Positions 24,681 through 33,980 of a stretch of 64,000 nt of DNA are shown here, one piece after another; position 1 is the stretch's first letter, and every line of letters starts with the position of its first letter. The stretch comes from Candidatus Gastranaerophilales bacterium (lineage in GTDB: Bacteria > Cyanobacteriota > Vampirovibrionia > Gastranaerophilales > Gastranaerophilaceae): NCBI GenBank assembly GCA_944325555.1, contig CALVAN010000002.1:1-64000 (forward strand). Direction: 5' to 3'. The notes under the pieces are model-generated. The model searched no databases. It saw only the letters and a program-made list of their open reading frames with translations, and had not been told where the DNA came from. The translations under genes were made by a program, and so were the position numbers.

Positions 24681-25346
24681 ATGCAAGCAAGAAGAGCTGC
24701 AAGAGAACTGGCTTTAATATTATTTTCTCAATTTGATAAAAAAATTACGCAATACAATCAGGCTGAATTTGAAGATATTATTCTCAAATCGGTAAGAACG
24801 CTTACAAATAATGCGATAGACGAACTCAAAGTTTCCGTAGGCGCAATTAATGCAATGAAAGAATACATTGATACCTACGAGGCAGAAAATCCTGTAAATC
24901 TTTCTCGTCCTTTGCAGTCCAACAATGTTCCCGTAGCATTGCCTATGACTTCTGATATGAGCGGAAGATTGGATGAGCTTTTAAATATTTGTGAAAAAGT
25001 TGTTCTTGCGCTCGAAATTGCAGAAATGACCGCACTTGAACATACAGGAGATGTTAAAAATTATGTTCTTGAAATTGCAAATACCTTCAAAGAACATGCC
25101 TCAGAAATTGACGGGCTTATCCAGAAGTTTGCCCACGGTTGGGATATTGACAGGCTCGTAAAAATCGATAAAGATATTTTGAGAATCGCAATTGCAGAAC
25201 TTATGTACATAGAAAGCGCACCGGTGAAAGTTGTTGTTGATGAAGCGCTTGAACTGGCAAAAAAATATTCAACAGACGATTCTTCCTCATTTATTAACGG
25301 CATTTTGGGCAAAGTTATTGATGAGAAAAAAAGAAGAGATGACTAA
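24681..25346 (+). CDS. nusB: Transcription antitermination factor NusB, long form
   Basis: NusB with NusE binds boxA RNA and helps read through rRNA operons. The N-terminal QARRAARELALILFSQFD and C-terminal RLVKIDKDILRIAIAELMY-type segments are family hallmarks, and the end contains the usual VDEALELAKKYSTDDSSSFI segment. At 221 residues it is well above the usual 130-150 because of an insertion around 45-125. Cyanobacterial NusB proteins are similarly long, which supports the proposed affiliation. AAGGA precedes the ATG. Confidence 0.9.
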   Translation: MQARRAARELALILFSQFDKKITQYNQAEFEDIILKSVRTLTNNAIDELKVSVGAINAMKEYIDTYEAENPVNLSRPLQSNNVPVALPMTSDMSGRLDELLNICEKVVLALEIAEMTALEHTGDVKNYVLEIANTFKEHASEIDGLIQKFAHGWDIDRLVKIDKDILRIAIAELMYIESAPVKVVVDEALELAKKYSTDDSSSFINGILGKVIDEKKRRDD

Positions 25347-25402
25347 TCTTTTTGTCGTTGAAATAAAGACAATGCTGCCATAACCAGACAGGAAAAACGA
25401 TT

Positions 25403-26440
25403 ATGTTTGACTTTTTTAAGAAAAAAGACCCTAACCCCCAACAGGAGCCTAACACACAGGCTGCCGTGCAGGAACAGCCTAATGTGAATGTGGAAGCTCC
25501 GCAGCAACAGGCACCCAGGCAGGAGAAAAAGAACTTTTTTTCTCTTACTTTTGAATCCTTAAAAAAGACAATCGAAAACACTTCTCAGTCGCTTGTCGGC
25601 AACATTGTTAAACAGGTTGAACAGGAAGAAGAATTTGATGAGTTTATCCTCGATGATATGGAAGAGCTGCTTATAAAAGCAGATTTGGGAGTTAATACTG
25701 CTTCTTCGATTGTGGATAAACTACGCAAACAAAATAATATGAAGCCTTCTCAGGTCAGAGAGTACCTTCAAAATGAGTTTTCTTCAATACTTAATTCTGC
25801 AGGCTCAACGGAATTGAATTATAAGGATAATGAATTGAACCTGTATTTTATAGTAGGTGTAAACGGAGCAGGCAAAACAACGCTTATAGGCAAACTTGCA
25901 CACCGCTTTAAACAGCAGGGGAAAAAAGTGCTTGTTGCTGCAGGAGATACCTTCCGTGCTGCAGCAGAGGAACAATTAGATATCTGGAGCAAACGTGCCG
26001 GTGCCGATATTGTAAGAAATGACGGTGCTGATCCTGCGTCCGTAGTTTTTGATGCAATAAAAAAAGCAAAAGAAGAAAATTATGACATAATTCTTGTTGA
26101 TACTGCTGGCAGGCTTCAAAACAAATTTAACCTTATGCAGGAGCTGTCTAAAATCAAAAATGTTATTGATAAAAATGCTCCCGATTCTCTTAGAGAATCT
26201 ATTCTTGTATTAGATGCCAATACAGGGCAAAACGGACTTTCTCAGGCAAAAGTATTTACGGAATGCGTTAATCTCACCTCTGTAGCGCTTACAAAATTGG
26301 ATGGTTCTGCCAAGGGCGGTATTATAATTTCAATAGCTAAAGAAATGAACTTGCCCGTCAAGTTAATCGGAGTGGGAGAAAAAATGGACGATCTGAAAGA
26401 TTTTAATGCTTCAGATTTTGTAAAAGCGCTTTTTAGTTAA
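25403..26440 (+). CDS. ftsY: Signal recognition particle receptor FtsY
   Basis: The 345-residue GTPase docks ribosome-SRP complexes at the membrane. A Pro/Gln-rich, low-complexity N-terminus (9-42) is followed by the helical N domain (about 45-135) and the G domain with GVNGAGKTT (152-160), DTFRAA, DTAGR and LTKLDGSAKGG. Length and motifs are normal. It sits between nusB and dapB on the same strand with short gaps. Confidence 0.97.
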   Translation: MFDFFKKKDPNPQQEPNTQAAVQEQPNVNVEAPQQQAPRQEKKNFFSLTFESLKKTIENTSQSLVGNIVKQVEQEEEFDEFILDDMEELLIKADLGVNTASSIVDKLRKQNNMKPSQVREYLQNEFSSILNSAGSTELNYKDNELNLYFIVGVNGAGKTTLIGKLAHRFKQQGKKVLVAAGDTFRAAAEEQLDIWSKRAGADIVRNDGADPASVVFDAIKKAKEENYDIILVDTAGRLQNKFNLMQELSKIKNVIDKNAPDSLRESILVLDANTGQNGLSQAKVFTECVNLTSVALTKLDGSAKGGIIISIAKEMNLPVKLIGVGEKMDDLKDFNASDFVKALFS

Positions 26441-26487
26441 GCTTTTTATTTTTCTGCAAAAATCGAATAATAAGAAAGGACAATATC

Positions 26488-27270
26488 ATGATTAAAGTCG
26501 GTGTAGTCGGTGCAATGGGCAAAATGGGCAGAGAAGTTATAGAAGCTGTCTGCAATGATGAAGAATTGCAGCTTGTTTGTGCTGTAGATAAAAATAATAT
26601 TGACGGGGATGTTTGTTCAAACAAAGATATTCATATTATCGGAGATTTAAAATCGGCAATCGAAATGACAAAACCTGATGTTATGGTAGATTTTACCCAG
26701 CCTGCATCGGTTTTTGAAAATGCAAAAATCTGTCTTGAAAACGGTGTAAGACCTGTAATCGGTACAACGGGTCTTTCTGACGAGCAGATGGAAGTGTTAA
26801 ACGCTATGTCGCAGGCAAAGGGGCTTGGATGTTTGATTGCACCCAATTTTTCAACAGGTGCTGTTTTGATGATGATGTTTGCCAAGCAGGCTGCAAAGTA
26901 TTTTGATAATGCGGAAATTATTGAACTCCACCACAACCAGAAAAAAGATGCTCCTTCCGGTACCGCAATAAAAACAGCTCTTATGATGTCGGAATCCGGT
27001 AAAATGACCTTTACGGGCGGAAATTGCGAAGAAACTGAAACCATAAAAGGTGCACGAGGCGGGAGCTCTTATTCGGATATTCATATACATTCTGTTAGAA
27101 TGCCCGGCTATATTGCATCACAAGAGGTTTTGTTCGGTGCTTCTGGCCAAATATTCTCCATACGTCATGATTCGATGGACAGAAAATGTTATATGGACGG
27201 TGTTAAACTTGCCGTAAAATATGTTGCACAGCATAATGATTTTGTATATGGCCTGGAAAAGATAATGTAA
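26488..27270 (+). CDS. dapB: 4-hydroxy-tetrahydrodipicolinate reductase
   Basis: DapB reduces the DapA product with NAD(P)H on the way to diaminopimelate and lysine. The nucleotide-binding motif VGAMGKMGREV lies near 7-17. The substrate site has IELHHNQKKDAPSGTA, containing the catalytic His-His and Lys. The 260-residue length is normal. AAAGGA precedes the ATG. The gene ends at a perfect palindrome shared with the converging gene. Confidence 0.95.
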   Translation: MIKVGVVGAMGKMGREVIEAVCNDEELQLVCAVDKNNIDGDVCSNKDIHIIGDLKSAIEMTKPDVMVDFTQPASVFENAKICLENGVRPVIGTTGLSDEQMEVLNAMSQAKGLGCLIAPNFSTGAVLMMMFAKQAAKYFDNAEIIELHHNQKKDAPSGTAIKTALMMSESGKMTFTGGNCEETETIKGARGGSSYSDIHIHSVRMPGYIASQEVLFGASGQIFSIRHDSMDRKCYMDGVKLAVKYVAQHNDFVYGLEKIM

Positions 27271-27295
27271 TTTTGACAGCAAAGTATATGAATTT

Positions 27296-27325
27296 AACTA
27301 AGGATAATAATTATTATCCTTAGTT
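27296..27325. terminator. Perfect 30-base palindrome between converging genes
   Basis: AACTAAGGATAATAA meets its exact complement with no spacer. It lies between the dapB end and the stop of the minus-strand gene, so it probably ends both transcripts, although no T-run follows. Confidence 0.55.
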
Positions 27326-27326
27326 A

Positions 27327-27644
27327 TCATTTGCGTGTCATCGGCACTGCACCAAAATCTCTTGCAGAACCAAAATATGTCTGTTCCAGTACTCTTTGAA
27401 TGCTGTCGAGTTTACCATCTTTGTAAACTGGTTTGTATAAGTTATATACTTCAACTTTTACAACCGGTTCGGTGTTGTCATCAGATTTAAATGCCTGTAC
27501 AAATACATCTTTCTGGTAAATGGAACCCGGGTCATTTGCCAGTTTTTTAATTTTTTGTTTTGCTTTGCTTGTGCAAAAATTTTGTGCACTCTGTGTAAAA
27601 TAAACCCCTTTAAAACTTACGGGTGAAATTGCTTTAATGTTCAC
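27327..27644 (-). CDS. Hypothetical protein with N-terminal VSFKG motif
   Basis: The 105-residue protein begins MNIKAISPVSFKGVYF. It has no signal peptide or membrane segment; the middle is basic, and the C-terminal half could form a small beta sheet (VVKVEVYNLYKPVYKDGK). I do not recognise a domain. The VSF-x-G element near the N-terminus recurs in two other unrelated proteins of this window, which suggests a lineage-specific targeting or processing signal. The gene converges on dapB. Confidence 0.6.
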   Translation of the reverse strand: MNIKAISPVSFKGVYFTQSAQNFCTSKAKQKIKKLANDPGSIYQKDVFVQAFKSDDNTEPVVKVEVYNLYKPVYKDGKLDSIQRVLEQTYFGSARDFGAVPMTRK

Positions 27645-27818
27645 GGCTAAAACCTTTCTTTATGTGAATGGCACCTTAATTATATCAGATATGTACAGGA
27701 TTAATATTAAAAAATATTAAAAAATATTAAAAAATTGGCATGGGCTATTTCTCTGTTATGATTAATTGTGTTGAGGATATCGTTTTCAAAAATATCTCAT
27801 AAAATTTAAGAAAAATAT

Positions 27819-27824
27819 TATAAT
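27819..27824 (+). promoter_or_regulatory. -10 box of the STAS-rsmI unit
   Basis: A perfect TATAAT predicts a start near 27831, only about nine bases before the ATG at 27840. No Shine-Dalgarno is visible. Confidence 0.45.
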
Positions 27825-27839
27825 CTTGGGTTGTTAATA

Positions 27840-28142
27840 ATGCAAAAACTATATATTAACTCCTGGCTGAATATGAAAAATTCGGCTTTCGGGGTCATTC
27901 AAACTGCGGATAATGAGTTAAAACTTGATTTTTCAAAGGTGGATAATATCGGGCTTAACGATATAGAACGTCTTTTGGATTTGCAAAAAATAGCGGTGTT
28001 TAACGGTATTAAACTTAGTGTGGAAAATATGCAGCCGCAGGTATCCCGTCTTTTTGAACAGACAGGGTTGTACAAATTGTTGTCTTTCGGCAATTCTTCC
28101 ATACATTCAATAAGAAAACGTCAGGGGCTGGCTTTTGACTAA
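27840..28142 (+). CDS. STAS-domain-like protein
   Basis: The protein starts MQKLYINSW and spans 100 residues. The pattern of a strand, LKLDFSKVDNIGLNDIERLL, a helix, and a C-terminal RLFEQTGLYKLLSFG resembles STAS domains of anti-sigma antagonists or lipid-asymmetry proteins. No obvious phosphorylated Ser is placed as in SpoIIAA. An in-frame TTG at 27831 lies at the predicted transcript start. Its stop overlaps rsmI by eight bases, so the two are coupled. Assignment is moderate; function is unknown. Confidence 0.55.
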   Translation: MQKLYINSWLNMKNSAFGVIQTADNELKLDFSKVDNIGLNDIERLLDLQKIAVFNGIKLSVENMQPQVSRLFEQTGLYKLLSFGNSSIHSIRKRQGLAFD

Positions 28143-28956
28143 CTATACTGCACAACTTTATATTGTTGCTACTCCTATAGGTAATAGGGCTGATTTTAGT
28201 ATGCGTGCGATAGAAACGCTTAAAAACGTAGATGTTATTGCCTGCGAGGATTCCAGAACAAGTGCCAACCTGTTGGAACACTATGGAATAACAACAAAAC
28301 TGGTCAGTTATCACAAGTTTAATGAAAAACAAAGAACAAATGAACTTTTAAAACTTTTAAAAGAAGGCAAAAAAATAGCGCTGATTTCTGATGCCGGTAC
28401 TCCTTGTATTTCCGATCCCGGCAGGGTTCTTGTTAACGAGCTTTTTGGAAATGTCGGAATTACTTCCATACCGGGAGCTTGCGCCGTTATAACTTTCTTG
28501 TCAATGATCCCGAGAAACACGGAAGAATTTGCTTTTGCGGGATTTCTTCCAAGAGTCAAAAATCAGCAGTCAAAAGTTTTTGAAAAATTTAGCAATATAG
28601 ATACAGTGTTTTACGAATCACCAAACAGACTTTTGGAAACTCTGGAAAATATTCGGGAATTTAGAGGCGATAGTGCAAAAGTTGCGCTCGCCAGAGAGCT
28701 TACAAAAATGTTTGAAGAAGTAAAAGCCGGCAGTGTAAGTGAAATAATAGATTATTATAAAACTAATCCGCTGAAGGGTGAAATTGTTTGCATGCTTTAT
28801 GCCCGAGAAAACAATAACGAAGATGATATGGAAATTGTTGAAAAAATAAAAAAATTGAAGGCCGTAAATTTTTCAGACAAAGATATTGCAACTGTTTTAT
28901 GCACTCTTTACGGCTTTAATAAAAACAAAGTTTACAAACTTGCTCTGGCTTTATAA
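28135..28956 (+). CDS. rsmI: 16S rRNA (cytidine1402-2'-O)-methyltransferase
   Basis: RsmI methylates the ribose of C1402 in the decoding centre of 16S rRNA using S-adenosylmethionine. Family motifs are VATPIGNRADFSMRAIETL, CEDSRTSANLL and ISDAGTPCISDPG. The 273-residue length is normal, including the C-terminal helical domain. The start is TTG, preceded by AGGGG at about seven bases, and it overlaps the STAS gene. The stop lies two bases from the converging comEC stop. Confidence 0.93.
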   Translation: MTNYTAQLYIVATPIGNRADFSMRAIETLKNVDVIACEDSRTSANLLEHYGITTKLVSYHKFNEKQRTNELLKLLKEGKKIALISDAGTPCISDPGRVLVNELFGNVGITSIPGACAVITFLSMIPRNTEEFAFAGFLPRVKNQQSKVFEKFSNIDTVFYESPNRLLETLENIREFRGDSAKVALARELTKMFEEVKAGSVSEIIDYYKTNPLKGEIVCMLYARENNNEDDMEIVEKIKKLKAVNFSDKDIATVLCTLYGFNKNKVYKLALAL

Positions 28957-28958
28957 AG

Positions 28959-31388
28959 CTATATAACCGGCTGCTTCACACAGGGCTGCTGCATATCTTT
29001 TTCAAATTTTTTCTTTACGGTGTTGTAACGGTAAATTCCGTATGCATTGCCGTCACTTGTGATTTTTATTGCATTATCAATATCGGTTCTGTAAATTCTT
29101 TGATTATTTTGTTCTAGAGTTTTTAAGGTTTGTTTGGTCGGGTGTCCGTATGGATTTAGACCTGTTGAAATTATTGTTGCATCGGAATTCAGAGTTTTTA
29201 ACATAGTTTTTGATACGGTATTGTTTGCGCCGTGGTGACCTGATTTTAGAATTTCTATGTCATTATTGTTTAAACTGTTTTTGATGTTTTCAAAACTTTT
29301 TACTCCGCCGTCCGCCATAAACAGCATATCAAAATCCTTGTAAGAAAGAAGAGTTACTGTAGAGGTTTCGTTGTCGCTTTTTGTGTTTAAGTCGGGTGTG
29401 AAGGTTTTTAGGGTAAGGTTGTTTTCCTCAAAAATGGTTTTGTTATTTTGTGCTGCTATATTGTTGATTTTATTTTTTGCTACGTAATTTAAAATGGCTT
29501 TAGTCGTTTTTGAGTTGTCTTTGTGTTTGTTTAGCACAAGAGTTTTAACCTTTAGCGCTTTCATAATATCTATTGCACCGCCTGAATGGTCAGAATCAAA
29601 GTGCGTAAGCAAAAGTACATCAAGTGTTTTAATTCCCCTATCTTTGAGATATTTGTTCATTATCGCCTCGGCCTGCGAAAAGTTTGAAGAAGAACCTTCA
29701 TAAGTTCCGTGCGCCGTATCAATCATAATATATTTGTTATCCGGTGTTTTTATTAAAAAGCTGTCCGCATTGCCTACATCAAAAACAAGAATCTCAAGTT
29801 CTTTTTTATCGATTTTCTTAAAAGATACAACAAAAAGCATTACCAAAATTAAAAGTATGCTCCAGGTTTTACGGTTGTTGAATTTTGTTCTTAATGCCAA
29901 ACCTAATGCAACAAGAATTGAATAATAAATTATTATTTGAAAAATATCGGGATGAGTAGTTGTCAAAAGAGCATTTGGCAAGTTTGCAAAATAATCCGAT
30001 ATCTTAATCAGTATTGTAACAACAGGATTGATGACAAATGCAAAAGTCATACAGATTTTATCAACAAAGGCTTCAATGGGAATCATTGCAAGAATTGATG
30101 ATATAAAGCCCAAAAAGCTTATAACGGCAATAAACGGTGCAATCATAAAGTTGGCAAGTATTGAATATGTTGCAAAAGAGTTGAAGTAGAACATTTGTAT
30201 CGGTGCTGCCCAAAGCTGTGCAATAACGGGAACAAATATTGCACCCAGAATAAATTCAACTGCTCTGTTAGTAATTTTTTCAAGTACAGGCTGAGCATAA
30301 AATATCAAGGCAAATGTTACGACAAACGAGAGCTGAAAACCGACATCGTTAATCATAGCCGGATTGTATAAAAGCATTAAAAATGCAACAAAAAATATAA
30401 GCGATACGCTGTTTGCGCTGCGGTCAATGAGTTTGCCGAGAATGATAAATTCAATCATAATGGCAGCACGCAAAACAGATGCTCCCATACCTGTCATCAA
30501 AGTGTAAAAGGCAACAAGCAGTGCCCCTAAAATTACGACAAGACGATGGTTTATGCGCAGTCTGCAGCCAATAAAATACCAGATACCGAATATTATGGAT
30601 ACGTTCATACCCGATGCAGCAAGTATGTGCAGCAAACCCGAATTTATGAAAGAATTTTTTATTTCATCGGGCGGATTTATTGCATCATCGCCGAAAACAA
30701 TACCACCGAGTACTTCAATATTGGGACTTTTTATAAATTTTTTCTGATGCTCAAGTATGTTGTTTCTTGTGTCATTGAGCTTTTGAAGAAATTTGCCGCC
30801 CAAATTATCAGGTTTGGAAATAACCTTCCAGTTATTGTTTGTTACATAAAATGTCGAAAATACCTGACGGTTTTTAAGGTAGTTTGCATAATCAAACTGA
30901 GAAGGATTTTTGGCTTTGATTGGGCTTCTTAACTTCCCTTTTAACTCTATTTTGTCCGCAATTTTGATTTTTGATATGTTTTCTTTGGTGTCGTATAAAG
31001 TTACAATGGTTTTTGCTTTTAGATTTTCTGCTTTGATTCCGTTAAAATTTCCGGAATCTGCCTTTAAATAAAATTTTGTTTTAGTTGGATTGTTTGTTGT
31101 GGGTATAGAGGTTACTGTTCCTGTTACGGAAGCTTTTGATGGGATGAATTTTGACAGGTTGTCGTGGTTTTGTATTCTGATATGACAGTTAAAAAGCGCA
31201 AGTGCAAAAGCCAGATAGCAGATGATTGCGCATTTGCAGGATATAAAATTTTTAAGCAGCGCAAATACCGTAAGCAAAAATAATAATATTGCAATATACA
31301 CCTCGCAATGGCTAAAAAATCCGACTACTCCGAGTATATAGAAGGAAGAAAAAATAACAACTTTGTTCAAATATTCATCTTTTTCCAT
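28959..31388 (-). CDS. comEC: ComEC/Rec2 DNA uptake channel
   Basis: The 809-residue protein carries single-stranded DNA across the inner membrane in natural transformation. It has N-terminal membrane helices, a DUF4131/OB-like periplasmic region (about 60-180), the Competence membrane domain (about 215-500), and a C-terminal metallo-beta-lactamase domain with THFDSDHSGG and SGHHGANN. All parts appear intact. The length is normal for fused ComEC/Rec2. It is monocistronic here; no other competence gene lies in the window. Confidence 0.92.
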   Translation of the reverse strand: MEKDEYLNKVVIFSSFYILGVVGFFSHCEVYIAILLFLLTVFALLKNFISCKCAIICYLAFALALFNCHIRIQNHDNLSKFIPSKASVTGTVTSIPTTNNPTKTKFYLKADSGNFNGIKAENLKAKTIVTLYDTKENISKIKIADKIELKGKLRSPIKAKNPSQFDYANYLKNRQVFSTFYVTNNNWKVISKPDNLGGKFLQKLNDTRNNILEHQKKFIKSPNIEVLGGIVFGDDAINPPDEIKNSFINSGLLHILAASGMNVSIIFGIWYFIGCRLRINHRLVVILGALLVAFYTLMTGMGASVLRAAIMIEFIILGKLIDRSANSVSLIFFVAFLMLLYNPAMINDVGFQLSFVVTFALIFYAQPVLEKITNRAVEFILGAIFVPVIAQLWAAPIQMFYFNSFATYSILANFMIAPFIAVISFLGFISSILAMIPIEAFVDKICMTFAFVINPVVTILIKISDYFANLPNALLTTTHPDIFQIIIYYSILVALGLALRTKFNNRKTWSILLILVMLFVVSFKKIDKKELEILVFDVGNADSFLIKTPDNKYIMIDTAHGTYEGSSSNFSQAEAIMNKYLKDRGIKTLDVLLLTHFDSDHSGGAIDIMKALKVKTLVLNKHKDNSKTTKAILNYVAKNKINNIAAQNNKTIFEENNLTLKTFTPDLNTKSDNETSTVTLLSYKDFDMLFMADGGVKSFENIKNSLNNNDIEILKSGHHGANNTVSKTMLKTLNSDATIISTGLNPYGHPTKQTLKTLEQNNQRIYRTDIDNAIKITSDGNAYGIYRYNTVKKKFEKDMQQPCVKQPVI

Positions 31389-31404
31389 TTTTTTATGATA
31401 TATA

Positions 31405-31452
31405 AAAAGCCCCTCAATTAAAATCTTTTAAGAATTTTTTTGAAGGGCTTTT
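31405..31452. terminator. Terminator between comEC and the coiled-coil membrane protein gene
   Basis: AAAAGCCC-TCAA pairs with TTGA-GGGCTTTT across one mismatch (31405-31417, 31440-31452), with a 22-base loop. It ends the minus-strand gene at 31473. Confidence 0.65.
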
Positions 31453-31472
31453 GTATATTATTTTATTTGTTT

Positions 31473-31904
31473 TTAATTTTGTGCAATTTTTGTTTTTTGT
31501 TCTTCAATAACTTTTTTCTGTGATTCAATTATTGCGTCTTTAGTATCAATAATCTCTTTTTGTACACCGATAAAGTCTTTCAGCTCCTGATTATTTTGTT
31601 TTTCCGTTGCAACAAATTTTGCAAGGATTTTATTTACTTTTTTTGTTTCAACGTAATCTTTTACTGCTTTTACGATGCCTGCTCCAACAGCTGCAATACC
31701 TACAGTAAGAGCTGCATATTTCCCGAGTTTTTTTGGATTCTTTTTAACAAATTCAAAGCTGTCTTTTGAAAGTGTCTTTGCATGTTTTAACTGTTCTTTA
31801 ACAAAAGGTTTAACAGTTTTGGCATAAGTCTTATGGACATCTTTTGTATATTTTTTTGCTTTGTCTGAAATGTTGTTTGCAATGACGGATAATTTCATTT
31901 TCAC
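31473..31904 (-). CDS. Membrane-anchored coiled-coil protein
   Basis: The 143-residue protein has a basic N-terminal half (KKYTKDVHKTYAKTV), one membrane-like segment (about 64-82, YAALTVGIAAVGAGIVKAV) and a C-terminal coiled coil rich in Gln, Lys and Glu. I do not recognise a family. No export signal is visible at the very N-terminus. It diverges from the large coiled-coil gene at 32113 and may share its regulatory region. Confidence 0.65.
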   Translation of the reverse strand: MKMKLSVIANNISDKAKKYTKDVHKTYAKTVKPFVKEQLKHAKTLSKDSFEFVKKNPKKLGKYAALTVGIAAVGAGIVKAVKDYVETKKVNKILAKFVATEKQNNQELKDFIGVQKEIIDTKDAIIESQKKVIEEQKTKIAQN

Positions 31905-32112
31905 ACCTCACTAAATTTACAATACTATAAAGTTGAAAAAACATAAATTGTTGCCAAATTTTTTGAGAATTTTTACAAAATTACACAATTGTAAAGTTAT
32001 GTAAATAATATATAAAAAGTATATACTAAAATGTCAATTTCTTGCCGCACAAGGTTTTTATTTATATATAGAGGATAAAAACTTTAAGTAAGTAAGAAAG
32101 AGAGCATTAAAA

Positions 32113-33528
32113 ATGGGTGACGGCGTAAGCTTTAATTCAGGTAACAAAGACAAATTTAAAGTAGATTTTAAGAAATTTTTTGATTTTAAAACATCTTATG
32201 CAGTAGAAACAACAATACCGGCAGTAGACCTCAACGGCAACGGCAACTGGGGACAAGTCGGTGACGGTTTTGAGCATAGCAATAACGGAGAAGTTAAAAC
32301 ATATTCAACACCAAGACAGGCTTACGGTACCGGTGCAACTCCTGCTGTATCAAATTCTACAGAAGGTACAGATAGCGCAATAGAAGAAGGAAATGCAGCA
32401 TTAAACAGCACTGACTCTAATCGTGTAGAAAATGCGTTAAATAATGTTAATCTTCGGGTGGCTTCGCCTGATTCTTCAGAACTGGTAAATGCTGCCAATA
32501 CTGAAGTTTCAAACGCTGAAGGCGTTGTGGCAACAAACGAAGAAGGCGTTGTAACAGCAACAGGTGAAAAAGAAGCTGCCCAAGGCGTTGAAGAAAATGC
32601 AACCGTAACGGAAGAGCAAAGTCAGACTAAAGTTGAAAAACAAAAAGCAGACTTGCAAACAAAGGAAACTAATTTGACAAAAGCAGAAGCCGCTGAAACC
32701 AAAGCACAAGCTAACGTTACAGCAGCAGAAGCCACTGTAACAAGTGCAAAAGCAAGTGTAGAGTCTGCTAAAGCTGCTGTTGAATCTGCTAAAGCCGGGC
32801 TTCCATATAGTGCCGCTGCCGTTGCAGCAGCAGAAGCAGCCCTTGCTGCTGCAGAAGCTGCATTAAAAACAGCAGAAGCAAAACTTGAAGTAGCAAAAGC
32901 AGAACTTGAAAAAGCAACAGCCGAAAAAGAACAGGCAACTGCTGAAAGAGATAAATCCAAAGCTCAACTTGAAAATGATGAAGAAGCTTTGAAAAAAGCT
33001 CAGGAAGCTCTTGATAAAGCAAAAGAAGATGTAGCTGCTGCCGATGAAAAACTTCAAAACGCTCAGCAGCAGTTAGAAACTGCCAAGGCAGATTTGGCAA
33101 CAAAAAAATCAGCTTATGAAGCAGTAAAAGGTAATATACAAAAAGAATCCTCTGATTTGAGCAAACAACTTGATGAACTTCTAAAAGATTTAGAAGAAGG
33201 TGAGGGTACTCAAGCTGCTTCTTCAGGAAAGAAAAATGACTGGTTAACAAAAGGACAAGCTGCAATGAACATCTTTAATCAAGGCGCAGGTGCTCTTGGC
33301 AGTTTGGCTCAAGGCAATGCAGCCGAAGCAGAAGAAGAAGGTTCTTCCAAACGTCCTATGACAGCAGAAGAAAAAGCTAGAATCTATGCTTTTACAGCAA
33401 ATCTTGAACAGTCATTAAACAACGGTTTTGGACAAATTACCTACAACGGACAAATGGTTTCCGATGTAAATAAAAACAATGGGGTAACAAATCCGTTTTT
33501 AAATAAGAAAAATCTTGAAGAAGCATAA
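32113..33528 (+). CDS. Ala/Glu/Lys-rich coiled-coil protein with C-terminal NPF motif
   Basis: The 471-residue protein has three parts: an N-terminal Asn/Gly/Ser-rich region (1-130, beginning MGDGVSFNSGNKDKF), a long alanine-rich heptad coiled coil (about 140-360) and a C-terminal segment with GVTNPFLNKK near the end. There is no Sec signal. The architecture suits a filament or a protein exported by a type III route, but I recognise no family. AAGAGAG precedes the ATG. It is followed by a strong terminator. Confidence 0.75.
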   Translation: MGDGVSFNSGNKDKFKVDFKKFFDFKTSYAVETTIPAVDLNGNGNWGQVGDGFEHSNNGEVKTYSTPRQAYGTGATPAVSNSTEGTDSAIEEGNAALNSTDSNRVENALNNVNLRVASPDSSELVNAANTEVSNAEGVVATNEEGVVTATGEKEAAQGVEENATVTEEQSQTKVEKQKADLQTKETNLTKAEAAETKAQANVTAAEATVTSAKASVESAKAAVESAKAGLPYSAAAVAAAEAALAAAEAALKTAEAKLEVAKAELEKATAEKEQATAERDKSKAQLENDEEALKKAQEALDKAKEDVAAADEKLQNAQQQLETAKADLATKKSAYEAVKGNIQKESSDLSKQLDELLKDLEEGEGTQAASSGKKNDWLTKGQAAMNIFNQGAGALGSLAQGNAAEAEEEGSSKRPMTAEEKARIYAFTANLEQSLNNGFGQITYNGQMVSDVNKNNGVTNPFLNKKNLEEA

Positions 33529-33563
33529 TTTTAAGATAAAATAAACTGTAATAAATTATTTGG

Positions 33564-33600
33564 ACAACACCTTTTGTAAACATCAAAGGGTGTTGTTTTT
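33564..33600 (+). terminator. Terminator of the coiled-coil gene
   Basis: Twelve-base arms (33564-33575, 33585-33596) with one wobble pair are followed by a T-run ending at 33600. Confidence 0.85.
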
Positions 33601-33669
33601 ATGTTTGAGTAGCGAAGAGCTGACAAAGCTTCTTGTTCTTACTCTGGATTTCTTCGGGTGTTTTACTTC

Positions 33670-33771
33670 TTCACAATGGCAGCACGTTTTTTGTCGTCAG
33701 TCAGGTATGCTCAGCCGACTTCTTCGTTAACGTAGTGTCACCCTCAGACAAAAACAGGCTGTCATTGTGAA
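33670..33771. repeat. MITE-like inverted-repeat element
   Basis: TTCACAATGGCAGC (33670-33683) and the complement of GCTGTCATTGTGAA (33758-33771) match at 13 of 14 positions and enclose 74 bases that can fold further (for example GTCG...CGAC). The CATTGTGA core resembles intergenic palindromic repeats known from several phyla. No coding potential is seen. The remainder of 33601-33923 holds no recognisable gene. Confidence 0.4.
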
Positions 33772-33844
33772 ATATCAGAATTTTGAAGTCTTTTTCAATC
33801 GTGGGTGCTCAGAATCTTAGCGGTATTCTTTCTTGTCCTGTATT

Positions 33845-33913
33845 ATGGGTATGGCTGCAAGCAGGTTTTACTCTCAGGATGAATACAGTCGCATTTTAAA
33901 CGAAGATAACTAA
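33845..33913 (+). pseudogene. Possible remnant reading frame
   Basis: A 22-codon frame (MGMAASRFYSQDEYS then stop) lies in otherwise non-coding DNA. The MGMAAS start looks like the beginning of a protein that has lost most of its length. It has no clear ribosome-binding site. This may be chance. Confidence 0.15.
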
Positions 33914-33923
33914 GACAAAAATA

Positions 33924-33950
33924 AAACCGGATTAAAAAACAATCCGGTTT
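33924..33950. terminator. Terminator of the NPF coiled-coil gene at 33981
   Basis: Perfect ten-base arms AAACCGGATT/AATCCGGTTT with a seven-base loop are followed by a T-rich run on the minus strand. Confidence 0.8.
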
Positions 33951-33980
33951 CATTTTATATTTATATAGTCTGCTTGATTA

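Noticed and set aside
32789-33265. Antisense frame opposite the Ala/Glu-rich coiled coil
   Set aside because: The Leu-rich frame is a by-product of the repetitive GCA/GAA codons on the coding strand.
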